In this document: piece by piece, positions 7,556 to 16,318 of the stretch
Layout: each line of letters starts with the position of its first letter
Position numbering within the stretch: the first letter of the stretch is position 1
NCBI GenBank assembly: GCA_017561145.1
Contig: JAFZDO010000005.1
Location: 1-48,064, forward strand
From: Clostridia bacterium
Lineage (GTDB): Bacteria > Bacillota > Clostridia > Oscillospirales > CAG-382
Direction: 5' to 3'
DNA: 48,064 bases
Notes under the pieces: generated by a model
What the model saw: only the letters and a program-made list of their open reading frames with translations
Database searches by the model: none
Told to the model about the DNA's origin: nothing
Made by a program: the position numbers and the translations under genes

Positions 7556-8208
7556 AATTGCTCCTTTTCGCTCACGATGCCGTCTATCTTTGCGATCAGC
7601 TTATCGGCAAGTGCATCGGCAGGGAGATAAAATTCAAGCTCGGTGTCGCTTCCGTCGATAACTGCAATTAATTTGCATTTATTAAGCTTTTGCGGAAAAT
7701 CGATGCTTTCCTTTGAAAATTCTTTTATCTCTGTATCGATCGACGAAACGAATTTGTCGGTTCTTTCGTCGCTTAACATATCGTAAACGCTTGTTATAAC
7801 CGTGAATTCCTTTTTGTCGACCGAAACCGCGGTTATAAAATAACGGCTCGTTCTTATTTTTTCGTCGCGTCCGCGCTTGAATCGAACGTCACCGCCGTCA
7901 CGGATAAAGCCCGAAAAGGTCGAAAATTTGTCATTTGCGATTTCGGTCTTGCCGACAACGATATCCTTTAATCTTTCTTCCTTGAATTTTTCGATGCGCG
8001 TTTCGATAAGCTCGTCGATCGTTTTGTCCGAAACCTGCATCGAATAGGTGACAAAGAAGGGGATAATTCCGAGCAAGCAATATATCATGCCCCAATAAGA
8101 ATTGCCGACGACGATGTTAAAGCAGCCGTAACCGAGCAATCCGCAAGAAACGGTATAGATGATTCGTGCTATGTTTTTTCCGAAGTAACGGGAATATTTT
8201 TTGTTCAT
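7552..8208 (-). CDS. Uncharacterised membrane-anchored protein
   Basis: This 218-residue protein has two N-terminal hydrophobic segments (about residues 12-32 and 37-54), followed by a 160-residue soluble domain rich in Lys, Glu and Asp. The soluble part has a helix (DELIETRIEKFKEERLKD) and then alternating beta segments. Charges suggest the soluble domain faces the cytoplasm. It lies between two other uncharacterised membrane-protein genes, overlapping the downstream one (ATGA) and starting 9 bases after the end of the one upstream, so they form one operon. No family is recognised. Confidence 0.85.
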   Translation of the reverse strand: MNKKYSRYFGKNIARIIYTVSCGLLGYGCFNIVVGNSYWGMIYCLLGIIPFFVTYSMQVSDKTIDELIETRIEKFKEERLKDIVVGKTEIANDKFSTFSGFIRDGGDVRFKRGRDEKIRTSRYFITAVSVDKKEFTVITSVYDMLSDERTDKFVSSIDTEIKEFSKESIDFPQKLNKCKLIAVIDGSDTELEFYLPADALADKLIAKIDGIVSEKEQL

Positions 8209-8217
8209 AAAAGCACC

Positions 8218-9552
8218 TTAATCCTTTACTTTTCTGTCAAGGCAGTCGCGGTTCAAGCCGTTTAAAAAGCTTTGACCGGTATGTATTCTGTAATCGGCAA
8301 CGGTGTCGCCGTTGTCAAGCTCACCGTATTCGCCGTCGCGGTTTTTGTAAACGAATTTTGCGTTGGGGTTGATTATAAGTATTTTTTGGTATTTCGAATC
8401 AAAGCCGAATTCGAATTCCTCGGTATAATGCCACCAACGGATGCCCGCAAAAACGAATGCGTGGATATAAATTCCGCTTCCGTCGCTATCAAGCACCATC
8501 GGGATCGATTTCTTTCTTGCACCGATAAGCTTACATTCAAAGGTCTTGCCGTTTGCGGTCACGATAAAGCTCGATTCCGACAAAAATTTATAAGGATTAC
8601 GGATCCTGCCTAATTTATATTTATTTTCACGGCAAAGCTTTTTAAGGCTTTTGACGAATTTTCTGCGCTGATTAAACCGTCTGAATATAAGAAATATCGG
8701 GATAAACAGTATTATTGCGGCGATGACCTTGCCGAAAAGCCTTGGCAGAGCCGCGGTGATGATCGCAACTATCGGGCCTACAAGTGCAAGTGCAAATGCG
8801 CTTATAAGCACGCCGAGCACCGACAAGACAACGTAAAGCAAAAGCTTGTAAAACACTGCCGAAATAGTTCCCGCTACCGAATAATCGGGCTCGGGAAGCT
8901 CGGCGTTTGCGGCGGCAGGGTTGTTTTTGCTGTGAACAAGCGTTACGATTCGCATAGTCGCAAGAATGGGCGGTGCCATGATCATTTTCGAGGAGCCGCC
9001 GATACCCTTTGTGCTTTTCTTTTCCTCGTCGCGCGGCTCGTAGATTATGCCCTTTTTCATTCTTCTTCGTGTGCGCATCCATATACGGTAGGCGCTGTAA
9101 CGGGCAAAAATATTTATCAAAATGACGATTGGGAGCATATAAGCAAGAGCATAAAGCTTTGCGTCTGTTCCGTATATCCAATAAAGCGATGCGATACCTT
9201 CTGCGAAGGGGAAGACGGTATGAAGGTCGAATATAAATAATACCGCCAAAAACAAGATCAGATCTAAATAAAAATAGGGCTTTGTAAGCAGAACTTTTGA
9301 AAATTTCGGCTTCTTTTCGGCATTTACAAATTCAAGGCGCATCGGTTTATTATAGGTGGTAATAAGCTTTGCGAAGGAATAGTAGGAAAACAAAAACAAT
9401 GTTGCCGAAATAATAAGATGTATCGTTCCGCCTTCCGCGTATTCGTTTGGCTTGGCAATATAAAAGGACAGATTCGTTATCAGAATGTTTACGGTGATCA
9501 GTGCAAGAGAAAGCAATATCGCTCTTACAGTCGTCTTTAATTTGTCGTTCAT
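8218..9552 (-). CDS. Uncharacterised polytopic membrane protein
   Basis: This is a 444-residue protein. It has about four hydrophobic helices in residues 10-150, a basic loop (WMRTRRRMKKG), a second cluster of three helices near 225-305, and a soluble C-terminal domain of about 130 residues that is predicted beta-rich (FIVTANGKTFECKLIG ... KILIINPNAKFVYKN). A GAGGAC ribosome site precedes the ATG. It is cotranscribed with its two downstream neighbours. No catalytic motif is visible and I do not recognise the family. Confidence 0.85.
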   Translation of the reverse strand: MNDKLKTTVRAILLSLALITVNILITNLSFYIAKPNEYAEGGTIHLIISATLFLFSYYSFAKLITTYNKPMRLEFVNAEKKPKFSKVLLTKPYFYLDLILFLAVLFIFDLHTVFPFAEGIASLYWIYGTDAKLYALAYMLPIVILINIFARYSAYRIWMRTRRRMKKGIIYEPRDEEKKSTKGIGGSSKMIMAPPILATMRIVTLVHSKNNPAAANAELPEPDYSVAGTISAVFYKLLLYVVLSVLGVLISAFALALVGPIVAIITAALPRLFGKVIAAIILFIPIFLIFRRFNQRRKFVKSLKKLCRENKYKLGRIRNPYKFLSESSFIVTANGKTFECKLIGARKKSIPMVLDSDGSGIYIHAFVFAGIRWWHYTEEFEFGFDSKYQKILIINPNAKFVYKNRDGEYGELDNGDTVADYRIHTGQSFLNGLNRDCLDRKVKD

Positions 9553-9581
9553 ATCGTTCTGTCCTCGCTTTGCTTGATTTT

Positions 9582-10085
9582 TTAATAAGCTTTTCTTTTG
9601 TATGCCTTGTTATATGCCGCTACCCAGGTAAAGGCGTTGAGAGCCGAAATATAGATCGGTGTGATCAACAATCCGAATATCACCAAAAATACGTTGCCCG
9701 CGCTTGAAAACAAAACCGGGAAGCTGTAAAGATAGGCATATTCGAAAACGGGTGACAGTACGGCAATAAAGCCGAAAACGATCGAAAGGATGCATTCAAG
9801 CTTGAATTCCTTCGTTTTTGTAACGTAGCTGTATTTGCCCTTTAAATCTCCGTTGAAGATTCTTTTTTCGTCCGATTCGTCGCCCTTGTGGTTCTTTTTA
9901 AGCCTTTCGCCGCGGAGCATACGTCCGCCTGCGACCAAAACGACGGTCATAACGATGATCGACGGGATGCTGTAGCCGATATAGGACATACCGCCAGAAG
10001 CGAACAGATAATTCATATTCGCGTTGATAATAAAGCCGAGCGCGTAAAACAAAATTGCCATGCCGATTTTTTTGAAGAAGTTCAT
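9582..10085 (-). CDS. Uncharacterised four-helix membrane protein
   Basis: This 167-residue protein has two helices in residues 8-55, a basic/acidic cytoplasmic loop (RGERLKKNHKGDESDEKR), and two more helices in residues 95-155. An AAAGAGGT ribosome site precedes the start. It is the first gene after the flotillin operon terminator, so it probably opens the operon running toward the ABC genes. The family is not recognised. Confidence 0.85.
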   Translation of the reverse strand: MNFFKKIGMAILFYALGFIINANMNYLFASGGMSYIGYSIPSIIVMTVVLVAGGRMLRGERLKKNHKGDESDEKRIFNGDLKGKYSYVTKTKEFKLECILSIVFGFIAVLSPVFEYAYLYSFPVLFSSAGNVFLVIFGLLITPIYISALNAFTWVAAYNKAYKRKAY

Positions 10086-10103
10086 AATATACCTCTTTTT
10101 GTT

Positions 10104-10135
10104 AAAAGCCCCTTTGATCGCGCAAAGGGGCTTTT
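10104..10135 (-). terminator. Terminator of the flotillin operon
   Basis: AAAAGCCCCTTT and AAAGGGGCTTTT arms enclose an 8-base loop. It lies 20 bases past the flotillin stop on the minus strand and is nearly symmetrical. Confidence 0.85.
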
Positions 10136-10154
10136 CGATTATAAAAGTGCTTTG

Positions 10155-11573
10155 TTATTCTTCAACGATCTCGGCGTCGAGTGCTTCAACCTCGGGGGCG
10201 GAAGCAGGTTCTTCCTTCTTCTTGCCGAGATATTCGGGAAGTGCAAGACCCGAAAGTGCGAACACCTCTTCAAGAGGAGGAACGCTCTTCATAAGACCGG
10301 AAAGGAAGTTTGCGGTACTGGTCTTGCCGTCGGCAGAGGTGCCGCCGTTGTCCCAAACGGTAACCTTGTCGATCTTGATGTTCTTGATAGCGTCGACCTG
10401 GATTCTCATAAGGTCTTCGAGCTTATCGGCGATAAGGAGCTTGAGCGCCGCCTCTGCGTCGCCGCCTGCAGATTTGACGATTTCCGCAAAACCTGCCGCC
10501 TGCTTGCGAAGGATCTCTTCCATACCGCGTGCTTCCGCTTCCATTCTTGCGTATATTGCGTCCGCTTCACCCTTTGCCTTACGTCTGATCTTTTCAGCTT
10601 CGGCTTCGGCTTCAAGCTCGATCTGGCGCTTCTGGATCTCGGTCTGAACGATAACGTCGGCTTCGAGAGTTGCCTTTTCACGCGCACTTCTTGCTTCTTC
10701 TGCTTCTTTTTCTGCCGCGTAAGCTTCTTCCAATGCCTTTGCCGCTTGGATCTTTTCTGCCGCGGTTGCGATTCTCAATGCTTCTGCCTGCTTTTCGCGG
10801 AGGGTTGCGTTCGACATTGCGATTTCGGTCTTTGCAAGGTTTTCACCCTGAATAGCCTCTGCATCCGCCTTGGAAACGTTTACACGTTCGTCCATCTTTG
10901 CGTTTGCCTGACCGATAGAACCGTCGCGTTCCTTTTCGGCAACGCTCTTCTTCGCGTCGTTGATAGCCTTTGCAGCTGCTTCCTTACCGAGCGCTTCGAT
11001 ATAGCCCGATTCGTCGGAAATGTCGGTCATATTAACGTTGATAAGACGAAGACCGATCTTTTTAAGCTCGACTTCAACGTTGCGGGAAACCGCTTCGAGG
11101 AATTTATCTCTGTCGGTGTTAAGCTCTTCGATATCCATCGTAGCGATGATAAGACGGAGCTGACCGAAGATGATGTCCTTTGCAAGCTCTTGGATTTCTG
11201 CAAGCTGAAGACCGAGCAGACGTTCAGCCGCGTTTTGCATAATGCTGGGCTCGGTAGAAATACCTACGGTAAAGCGCGAGGGTACGTCTACACGGATGTT
11301 TTGTCTGGAAAGTGCGCTCTTAAGGTCAACGGGGATCGAGAGGGGAGTAAGATCCAAAAATTCATAAGCCTGAATTACGGGCACGATGAACGCCGTACCG
11401 CCGTGGATACATTTCGCGGATCTTGTACTGCCGTCCTTGTTCTTACCTACTCTACCGTAGATGACCATGATCTTATCCGAAGGACACTTTTTGTATCTCG
11501 AAAAGAACCAAAGGATAAGCGAGAAGAGAAGGATACCGATAACCGATACGAGAATTACTGTAGTTGTTCCCAT
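10155..11573 (-). CDS. Flotillin-like SPFH-domain protein
   Basis: This is a 472-residue membrane-associated scaffold protein. Residues 5-25 form a single hydrophobic anchor, residues about 30-210 an SPFH/band-7 domain (IMVIYGRVG, then the VPVIQAYEFLDL region), and residues about 210-350 a long coiled coil rich in Ala/Glu repeats, the flotillin signature. The C-terminus is acidic. Flotillins organise fluid membrane regions with NfeD proteins. In Bacillus the comparable pair is FloT and YuaF, and here an NfeD-type gene lies two genes upstream. An AGAGGTT ribosome site supports the start. Confidence 0.92.
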   Translation of the reverse strand: MGTTTVILVSVIGILLFSLILWFFSRYKKCPSDKIMVIYGRVGKNKDGSTRSAKCIHGGTAFIVPVIQAYEFLDLTPLSIPVDLKSALSRQNIRVDVPSRFTVGISTEPSIMQNAAERLLGLQLAEIQELAKDIIFGQLRLIIATMDIEELNTDRDKFLEAVSRNVEVELKKIGLRLINVNMTDISDESGYIEALGKEAAAKAINDAKKSVAEKERDGSIGQANAKMDERVNVSKADAEAIQGENLAKTEIAMSNATLREKQAEALRIATAAEKIQAAKALEEAYAAEKEAEEARSAREKATLEADVIVQTEIQKRQIELEAEAEAEKIRRKAKGEADAIYARMEAEARGMEEILRKQAAGFAEIVKSAGGDAEAALKLLIADKLEDLMRIQVDAIKNIKIDKVTVWDNGGTSADGKTSTANFLSGLMKSVPPLEEVFALSGLALPEYLGKKKEEPASAPEVEALDAEIVEE

Positions 11574-11599
11574 TTGTGAACCTCTTTCTGTATGTGTAT

Positions 11600-12043
11600 T
11601 TAATAATTGTTTTTTCGCGGTTTTTGGTTGTGAGGATATTTCAGCACCTCGGGGCGATCATCAAATATGGTAAATCTTATTCTTGTGCCAACAGGGAGAT
11701 CGTCCTCTTCGCTGTTAAAATGAAACGTCTTCCAAAATTTATGCCCTTGAAGCGTTTTGACGGTAACCGCTATTTTTATTCGTCTTTTGCCTCTGAGCCC
11801 TCTTACCGGTGCTGCTTCGATATATTCCGAAACTCGCGCTCTTATGACCGTGCCCTCTATCTTCATTTTCAAGAAGGGTAAGAGGAAGGATTTTGAGAAT
11901 ATAAGTGATATCAAGCTGCCGTATAGCAATATATATCCTGTGTAAATATTACCGTAATAGAGATAAAATGCTAACGCCATCAGTGCAGTAATAATAAGGC
12001 CTATTAAAAGATTTCTTATTATGCGCTTGGCTTTGATGTTCAT
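11600..12043 (-). CDS. Small membrane protein in the flotillin/NfeD operon
   Basis: This 147-residue protein has two hydrophobic helices (about residues 12-55) and a basic, beta-rich C-terminal domain (EGTVIRARVSEYIEAA ... LPVGTRIRFTIFDDRPEVL). Its ATG overlaps the NfeD stop in an ATGA, which fixes the start at 12043; the longer reading to 12157 is rejected for this reason. The layout recalls the protein at 7103-7555. The function is unknown, but the position between nfeD and flotillin genes suggests a membrane-domain role. Confidence 0.85.
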   Translation of the reverse strand: MNIKAKRIIRNLLIGLIITALMALAFYLYYGNIYTGYILLYGSLISLIFSKSFLLPFLKMKIEGTVIRARVSEYIEAAPVRGLRGKRRIKIAVTVKTLQGHKFWKTFHFNSEEDDLPVGTRIRFTIFDDRPEVLKYPHNQKPRKNNY

Positions 12044-12660
12044 ACCCTGTGCTTTCTTCTTACGATAAGCGTTTCTTCGCCGGTGATTCCGACAACGGTG
12101 ACCTCTTCGTCGCAGAGAATCATCGTTTCTTCGTCGGTTACGGCGAACTTTTCGCAAAGCTTGCCTTGGATTATTGCGTTTATCTTGCCCTTGCCCGTGC
12201 GTGCGGGGGGTATACGCATATAAACCGTACCGCTTACGCCCAAGGCGTCCTTAATATCCTCGGTGCCGTCGTACTGAAGCTTGAAAAGTGCTTTCATAAT
12301 AAGTGCAATGCCGACCATTGCGACAAAGCCCGATGTGACCGAGATTACTATCGATAACGCAAGATGCAAGCCGCTTCCGCTGCATATCGCACCGACCCAG
12401 CCCATGACCGAGAAGAATGCAACGATGCCGCGGAGTGTAAATACTCTTAAGCCGCCGTCGAGCGATTCGCCCGTGTCGTCCGCATCGTCAAGTTCGATAC
12501 CTTCCGATTCGCCTTCTGCGTCGACGTCGGCATCGCCCTCGTCACCGCCGAAGCCGATGATGGTAAGGACAGTCTGAATAAGCAAAATTAAGGTTGCAGG
12601 TATTGCAAGACATGCAAAAACCTGACCTGCGGAGCCGAGTGACATCCACCAATCTAACAT
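12040..12660 (-). CDS. NfeD-like membrane protein
   Basis: This 206-residue protein starts MLDWWMSLGSAG. Helices lie near residues 10-32, 75-95 and 100-130. An acidic loop (GDEGDADVDAEGESEG) separates the first two. The C-terminal 75 residues form an OB-fold-like beta domain (ALGVSGTVYMRIPP ... EEVTVVGITGEETLIVRRK). This is the architecture of short NfeD/YuaF proteins that partner flotillins. Start 12660 is chosen for the strong AAGGAGGT site just upstream; a longer reading from 12714 would include that site. It is coupled to the next gene by a 4-base overlap. Confidence 0.88.
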   Translation of the reverse strand: MLDWWMSLGSAGQVFACLAIPATLILLIQTVLTIIGFGGDEGDADVDAEGESEGIELDDADDTGESLDGGLRVFTLRGIVAFFSVMGWVGAICSGSGLHLALSIVISVTSGFVAMVGIALIMKALFKLQYDGTEDIKDALGVSGTVYMRIPPARTGKGKINAIIQGKLCEKFAVTDEETMILCDEEVTVVGITGEETLIVRRKHRV

Positions 12661-12688
12661 AAAACAATACCTCCTTGTTATGTGTCGA

Positions 12689-13243
12689 TCAATCCAAAGT
12701 TGAAAGAATTTCATCGGCGCGCTTTCTTAAGGTTGCCGATAAATAGGCGTTCAGCATAACCGCCAAAACCTTTTGGAGCCTTCTTTTCGCTCCGGGGAAG
12801 GGCTCTTTGAAATCGCTGATCACGTTTTCGATGTGCTTTACTATATATTTTTCGTCGGCGACCGGCTTTTCGAGCTTGCTTATCGCATCGATAAAATATA
12901 AATAAAGCTCGCAGTCATCGATAATATCGTCGCTTTCATCGTCAAGCCGTCCGTTTATATAGGATAGCAAACCGGTTATCTTTTCGATCTGTAATGCCTC
13001 GCGAAGCATATTGATAATTGCTATTCGGCAAAACTGACGCTTGGAATATTGCTTTTGAACAGGCGACGAAAGAAATCCGCGTTTCACCCAGTTCTGGATC
13101 ATATAAGGCTCAAGCCCCGTCATACGGGCGACTTGGGACATCATCAGCCCTCCGCAGATAAATGCGTTGCCCAGAACCTCTCCGGCAACGTCGGCATTCG
13201 GTACCGCGATCTCAATCGTAGTACCGGGAAGTCTGTCGATCAT
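12689..13243 (-). CDS. DUF1836 family putative transcriptional regulator
   Basis: This is a 184-residue soluble protein. The N-terminal half carries a MerR-like recognition helix (SQVARMTGLEPYMIQNWVKRGFL, split across about residues 36-58), and the rest is all-helical. It matches the DUF1836 pattern. GGGAGGA precedes ATG 13243; the longer reading from 13315 is rejected because it covers the promoter. It is the first gene of the flotillin operon and probably regulates it through the palindrome at 13312-13327. Only 28 bases separate it from nfeD. Confidence 0.85.
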   Translation of the reverse strand: MIDRLPGTTIEIAVPNADVAGEVLGNAFICGGLMMSQVARMTGLEPYMIQNWVKRGFLSSPVQKQYSKRQFCRIAIINMLREALQIEKITGLLSYINGRLDDESDDIIDDCELYLYFIDAISKLEKPVADEKYIVKHIENVISDFKEPFPGAKRRLQKVLAVMLNAYLSATLRKRADEILSTLD

Positions 13244-13301
13244 CAGGAATCCTCCCTTCGATTTTATGAGTTGAAAACCCTTTTTCTTTTGCTGTGATTT
13301 G

Positions 13302-13330
13302 ATTGTAACACACAATCACGTGATTGTCAA
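13302..13330 (-). promoter_or_regulatory. Promoter of the DUF1836-flotillin operon with palindromic operator
   Basis: On the minus strand TTGACA (13330-13325) and TACAAT (13307-13302) are 17 bases apart. The perfect 16-base palindrome ACAATCACGTGATTGT (13312-13327) overlaps the spacer and -35 element, where a bound dimer would block polymerase. TGATTTGATTGT and TTGTGATTTTGT fragments nearby look like extra half sites. Confidence 0.8.
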
Positions 13331-13368
13331 GAGGGTTCTTGTGATTTTGTGAAATTTTTTTGCATCTG

Positions 13369-13397
13369 TTGACAATTCGTTCACGGCATTGTAAAAT
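13369..13397 (+). promoter_or_regulatory. Promoter of galM
   Basis: TTGACA (13369-13374) and TAAAAT (13392-13397) are separated by 17 bases, giving a leader of about 22 bases with GAGGTG as ribosome site. Confidence 0.85.
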
Positions 13398-13425
13398 TAA
13401 GGCAGAAGATATTCGAGGTGAAATT

Positions 13426-14394
13426 ATGGAAAAATATATTATAAAGAATGAAAATATCAGTGTGACCGTGCTTACGCTCGGCGCGATAATTCAGGGAATA
13501 AACGCATTCGGCGTTGACCTTACCGCGGGCTATGCGACCGAGGAGGAGTATTTCGATGATACCTGCTATTTCGGCGGCTTGGTGGGAAGATGCGCGAACC
13601 GTTGCGGAGATATTCAGTATATCGGCGAGGAAAAATATATTCTTCCGCTTAACGAAAGGGAAATAAACCACCTTCACGGCGGTATGCAGGGCTTTAATTT
13701 AAAGCGCTTTAAGGTCGTATCGCTAAGTGATGACAGCATAACGCTTAATTACCTTTCTCCCGACGGCGAGGAGGGCTATCCCGGCAACCTCGACGTAACC
13801 GTTACCTATTCGCTTATAGGCGATGCGCTCGTTATTTCATATAAAGCAACGACCGACAAGCCCACTTGGGTAAATATTACCAACCATTCTTATTTCAATC
13901 CGTTTGGTATAAATAATAAGGCGGGCGCAGGTCTTGCGGGTGCGCCGGTATCGGTTTACGCCGACAGAGTTTCGGTTTACGACGAAAACACGCGCGTTAT
14001 CGGCTCGACGAAGGTCGAAGGAACCGAATTCGATCTAATAGAAAAGCAGCTGCTTTCGCGTTATTACGACCACAATTTCTATCTTTCGGGCGATGAATAT
14101 AAGGACTTTTGCGGAACAAGCCTTCGCAAGGCGGCAATGGTTTGCGGCAGCGTTAATATCGAATGCTTTACCGATATGCCCTGTATGCAGCTTTACTGCG
14201 GCGAGTTTATTCCCGAAAACACGGTTCTCCAAGACGGCACTGTTATCGGTGCGGGTGCGGCGCTTTGCCTTGAAACACAGCTTGAGCCGAATATCCAGGC
14301 ACGCGGCGAGGGAATATTTACTCCCGACAAGCCTTTTATCTCCTCCACCGCCTACCTATTTTCAAAGGGCGGCATACACATTGTAGAAAAATAA
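13426..14394 (+). CDS. galM: Aldose 1-epimerase (mutarotase)
   Basis: This 322-residue cytoplasmic enzyme interconverts alpha and beta anomers of hexoses, feeding the Leloir pathway. Visible family motifs are GRCANRCG with its Arg, NHLHGG near residue 85, the catalytic-site His in NITNHSYFNPFG, and ETQLEP near residue 281 with the likely catalytic Glu. Start 13426 fits the promoter, the GAGGTG ribosome site and the family N-terminus; a longer reading from 13360 would overlap the promoter. It stands alone between divergent and downstream promoters. No other galactose gene is nearby. Confidence 0.93.
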   Translation: MEKYIIKNENISVTVLTLGAIIQGINAFGVDLTAGYATEEEYFDDTCYFGGLVGRCANRCGDIQYIGEEKYILPLNEREINHLHGGMQGFNLKRFKVVSLSDDSITLNYLSPDGEEGYPGNLDVTVTYSLIGDALVISYKATTDKPTWVNITNHSYFNPFGINNKAGAGLAGAPVSVYADRVSVYDENTRVIGSTKVEGTEFDLIEKQLLSRYYDHNFYLSGDEYKDFCGTSLRKAAMVCGSVNIECFTDMPCMQLYCGEFIPENTVLQDGTVIGAGAALCLETQLEPNIQARGEGIFTPDKPFISSTAYLFSKGGIHIVEK

Positions 14395-14449
14395 CCAAAA
14401 AATATCCGCCTGTTTTCAAAATTTCGTAGGGTTTAAGCTTTAAATTATG

Positions 14450-14478
14450 TTGAAAAACGAAAATCAATGTGTTATAAT
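14450..14478 (+). promoter_or_regulatory. Promoter of guaB
   Basis: TTGAAA (14450-14455) and TATAAT (14473-14478) are 17 bases apart. The remaining leader of about 40 bases is too short for a purine riboswitch, and I see none. Confidence 0.85.
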
Positions 14479-14527
14479 GTACCCTAATACAGATGAAGTT
14501 TTTTTGATGATATAAAGGAGTCAAGCT

Positions 14528-16039
14528 ATGGCAACGTATTTATCGGAATCACATACTTTTAGTGAGTATCTTTTGGTACCCGGTTATTCGTCGGCGGAAT
14601 GCATTCCCGCAAACGTAAGTCTTCGTACACCGGTCACCAAGTTCCGCAAGGGAGTAGAAGAACCTGCGGTTTCGCTTAACATTCCGCTTGTGTCGGCTAT
14701 TATGCAGTCGGTTTCCGACGATAAAATGGCTATCGCACTCGCAAAGGAAGGCGGACTTTCGTTCATTTACGGTTCCCAGACCATCGAAAACGAAGCGGCT
14801 ATGGTTCGCCGTGTAAAGTCTCACAAGGCAGGCTTTGTGGTTTCGGATTCCAACCTTCGTGTTGACAATACTCTTGCCGACGTTATTGCTCTTACCGAAA
14901 AGAACGGCCACTCCACTATTGCGATCACCGAGGACGGCTCGCCCAACGGTAAATTGATGGGTATCGTTACCTCGCGCGATTACCGCGTTTCGCGTATGGC
15001 GAAGGACCTTAAGGTTTCGGAATTTATGACTCCGTTTGACAAGCTCGTTTATGCTTACGAGGGCACCACTCTTAAGGAAGCAAACGATATTATCTGGGAT
15101 AACAAGCTTAACTCGCTTCCCATTATCGATAAGAACGGCAATCTTTGCTATTTCGTATTCCGCAAGGACTATGCGTTCCACAAGGAAAATCCGCTTGAGC
15201 TTCTTGATGCACAAAAGCGTTATATGGTAGGCGCAGGTATCAACACCCGTGACTATGAGGAACGCGTTCCCGCACTTGTTGAAGCAGGCGCAGACGTGCT
15301 TTGTATCGACTCCTCCGAGGGCTTTTCCGAATGGCAGGCACGCACTCTTAAATGGATCCGCGACAAGTACGGCGACACCGTAAAGGTCGGCGCAGGTAAC
15401 GTTGTTGACCGCGAAGGCTTTATGTTCCTTGCCGAAGCAGGCGCAGACTTTATCAAGATCGGTATCGGCGGCGGTTCTATCTGTATCACCCGTGAACAAA
15501 AGGGTATCGGCAGAGGTCAGGCAACCGCAGTTATCGAGGTAGCGGCGGCTCGTGACGAATATTTCGAAAAGACCGGTATTTATATTCCTATCTGCTCGGA
15601 CGGCGGTATCGTTCACGATTACCACGTTACTCTCGCACTTGCAATGGGCTCTGATTTCATTATGCTCGGCAGATATTTCTCGCGCTTTGATGAATCGCCC
15701 ACGAACAAGGTCAACATCAACGGCACCTTTATGAAGGAATACTGGGGCGAAGGCTCTGCACGTGCACGTAACTGGCAGCGTTACGATATGGGCGGCGACA
15801 AGAAGCTTTCCTTCGAGGAAGGCGTCGATTCCTACGTTCCCTATGCAGGTCCTCTTAAGGACAACGTTGGTCTTACCCTTTCCAAGGTTCGCCACACAAT
15901 GTGCAACTGCGGCGCGCTTTCTATCCCCGAGCTTCAGAAGAACGCAAAGATCACTCTCGTTTCCGCAACCTCGATCATCGAAGGCGGCGCACACGACGTT
16001 CTTCTTAAGGACAACACCACCGCAACCACAAGAAAATAA
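14528..16039 (+). CDS. guaB: IMP dehydrogenase
   Basis: This 503-residue enzyme oxidises IMP to XMP with NAD, the committed step of GMP synthesis. The TIM barrel is interrupted by a CBS-domain pair at about residues 95-215 ([40 protein letters not shown]). The catalytic loop [17 protein letters not shown] carries the active-site Cys319, and the flap has the Arg-Tyr region [16 protein letters not shown] precedes the ATG. The length is normal. It appears monocistronic, with a strong hairpin just after the stop. Confidence 0.96.
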   Translation: MATYLSESHTFSEYLLVPGYSSAECIPANVSLRTPVTKFRKGVEEPAVSLNIPLVSAIMQSVSDDKMAIALAKEGGLSFIYGSQTIENEAAMVRRVKSHKAGFVVSDSNLRVDNTLADVIALTEKNGHSTIAITEDGSPNGKLMGIVTSRDYRVSRMAKDLKVSEFMTPFDKLVYAYEGTTLKEANDIIWDNKLNSLPIIDKNGNLCYFVFRKDYAFHKENPLELLDAQKRYMVGAGINTRDYEERVPALVEAGADVLCIDSSEGFSEWQARTLKWIRDKYGDTVKVGAGNVVDREGFMFLAEAGADFIKIGIGGGSICITREQKGIGRGQATAVIEVAAARDEYFEKTGIYIPICSDGGIVHDYHVTLALAMGSDFIMLGRYFSRFDESPTNKVNINGTFMKEYWGEGSARARNWQRYDMGGDKKLSFEEGVDSYVPYAGPLKDNVGLTLSKVRHTMCNCGALSIPELQKNAKITLVSATSIIEGGAHDVLLKDNTTATTRK

Positions 16040-16048
16040 GCATAAAAA

Positions 16049-16077
16049 GAAACGCTTTCCAAAACGGAAAGCGTTTC
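16049..16077 (+). terminator. Hairpin after guaB
   Basis: GAAACGCTTTCC / GGAAAGCGTTTC arms are separated by a short AAAAC loop. There is no long T run, so it may act as a 3' stabilising hairpin backed up by the next one at 16129. Confidence 0.7.
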
Positions 16078-16128
16078 AGACTGAAGACAAATGGATTATT
16101 TACGTCCTTGAAAGAATAAAACGAAGAA

Positions 16129-16169
16129 AAAGTGTACTTTTGATAAACTCGAAAGTACACTTTATTTTT
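16129..16169 (+). terminator. Second hairpin terminator after guaB
   Basis: AAAGTGTACTTT / AAAGTACACTTT arms are followed by an ATTTTTAT tail. The paired strands are nearly perfect. Confidence 0.75.
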
Positions 16170-16206
16170 ATAAGGAATATTGATTTTTTATTGTATTTTC
16201 AAGGAC

Positions 16207-16318
16207 TTCCACGAAATACTCGACTACCTTACATTTGTAAGCCTACGCTCGCATTTCGTGGAAACTAACCTCATTTCTCTCAGTCTGTCTCAGTTTGCAG
16301 ACTTTGTCTGCAAACTGA
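16207..16318. repeat. Palindrome cluster in the guaB-DUF2752 intergenic space
   Basis: The intergenic stretch 16040-16349 holds no gene. Besides the guaB hairpins it contains an 11-base inverted repeat TTCCACGAAAT / ATTTCGTGGAA (16207-16217 and 16253-16263) with an inner TTAC-ATTT-GTAA hairpin. It also contains a perfect 12-base stem TCAGTTTGCAGA / TCTGCAAACTGA (16290-16318) with a 5-base loop. These look like dispersed palindromic repeats. Confidence 0.7.

Noticed and set aside
9888..11579. Long plus-strand open frame opposite the flotillin gene
   Set aside because: It is a Cys/Phe/Arg-rich shadow in the reverse of a Glu/Ala-rich coiled-coil gene, without a ribosome site or promoter. The minus-strand frame has clear SPFH and coiled-coil patterns.
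14395..14527. Possible purine riboswitch before guaB
   Set aside because: The promoter at 14450-14478 leaves only about 40 bases of leader, too short for the known aptamers, and no conserved core is visible.
14549..15994. Long minus-strand open frame opposite guaB
   Set aside because: It has no recognisable domain and no ribosome site, and it covers a highly conserved IMP dehydrogenase gene. The frame is explained by codon bias of that gene.
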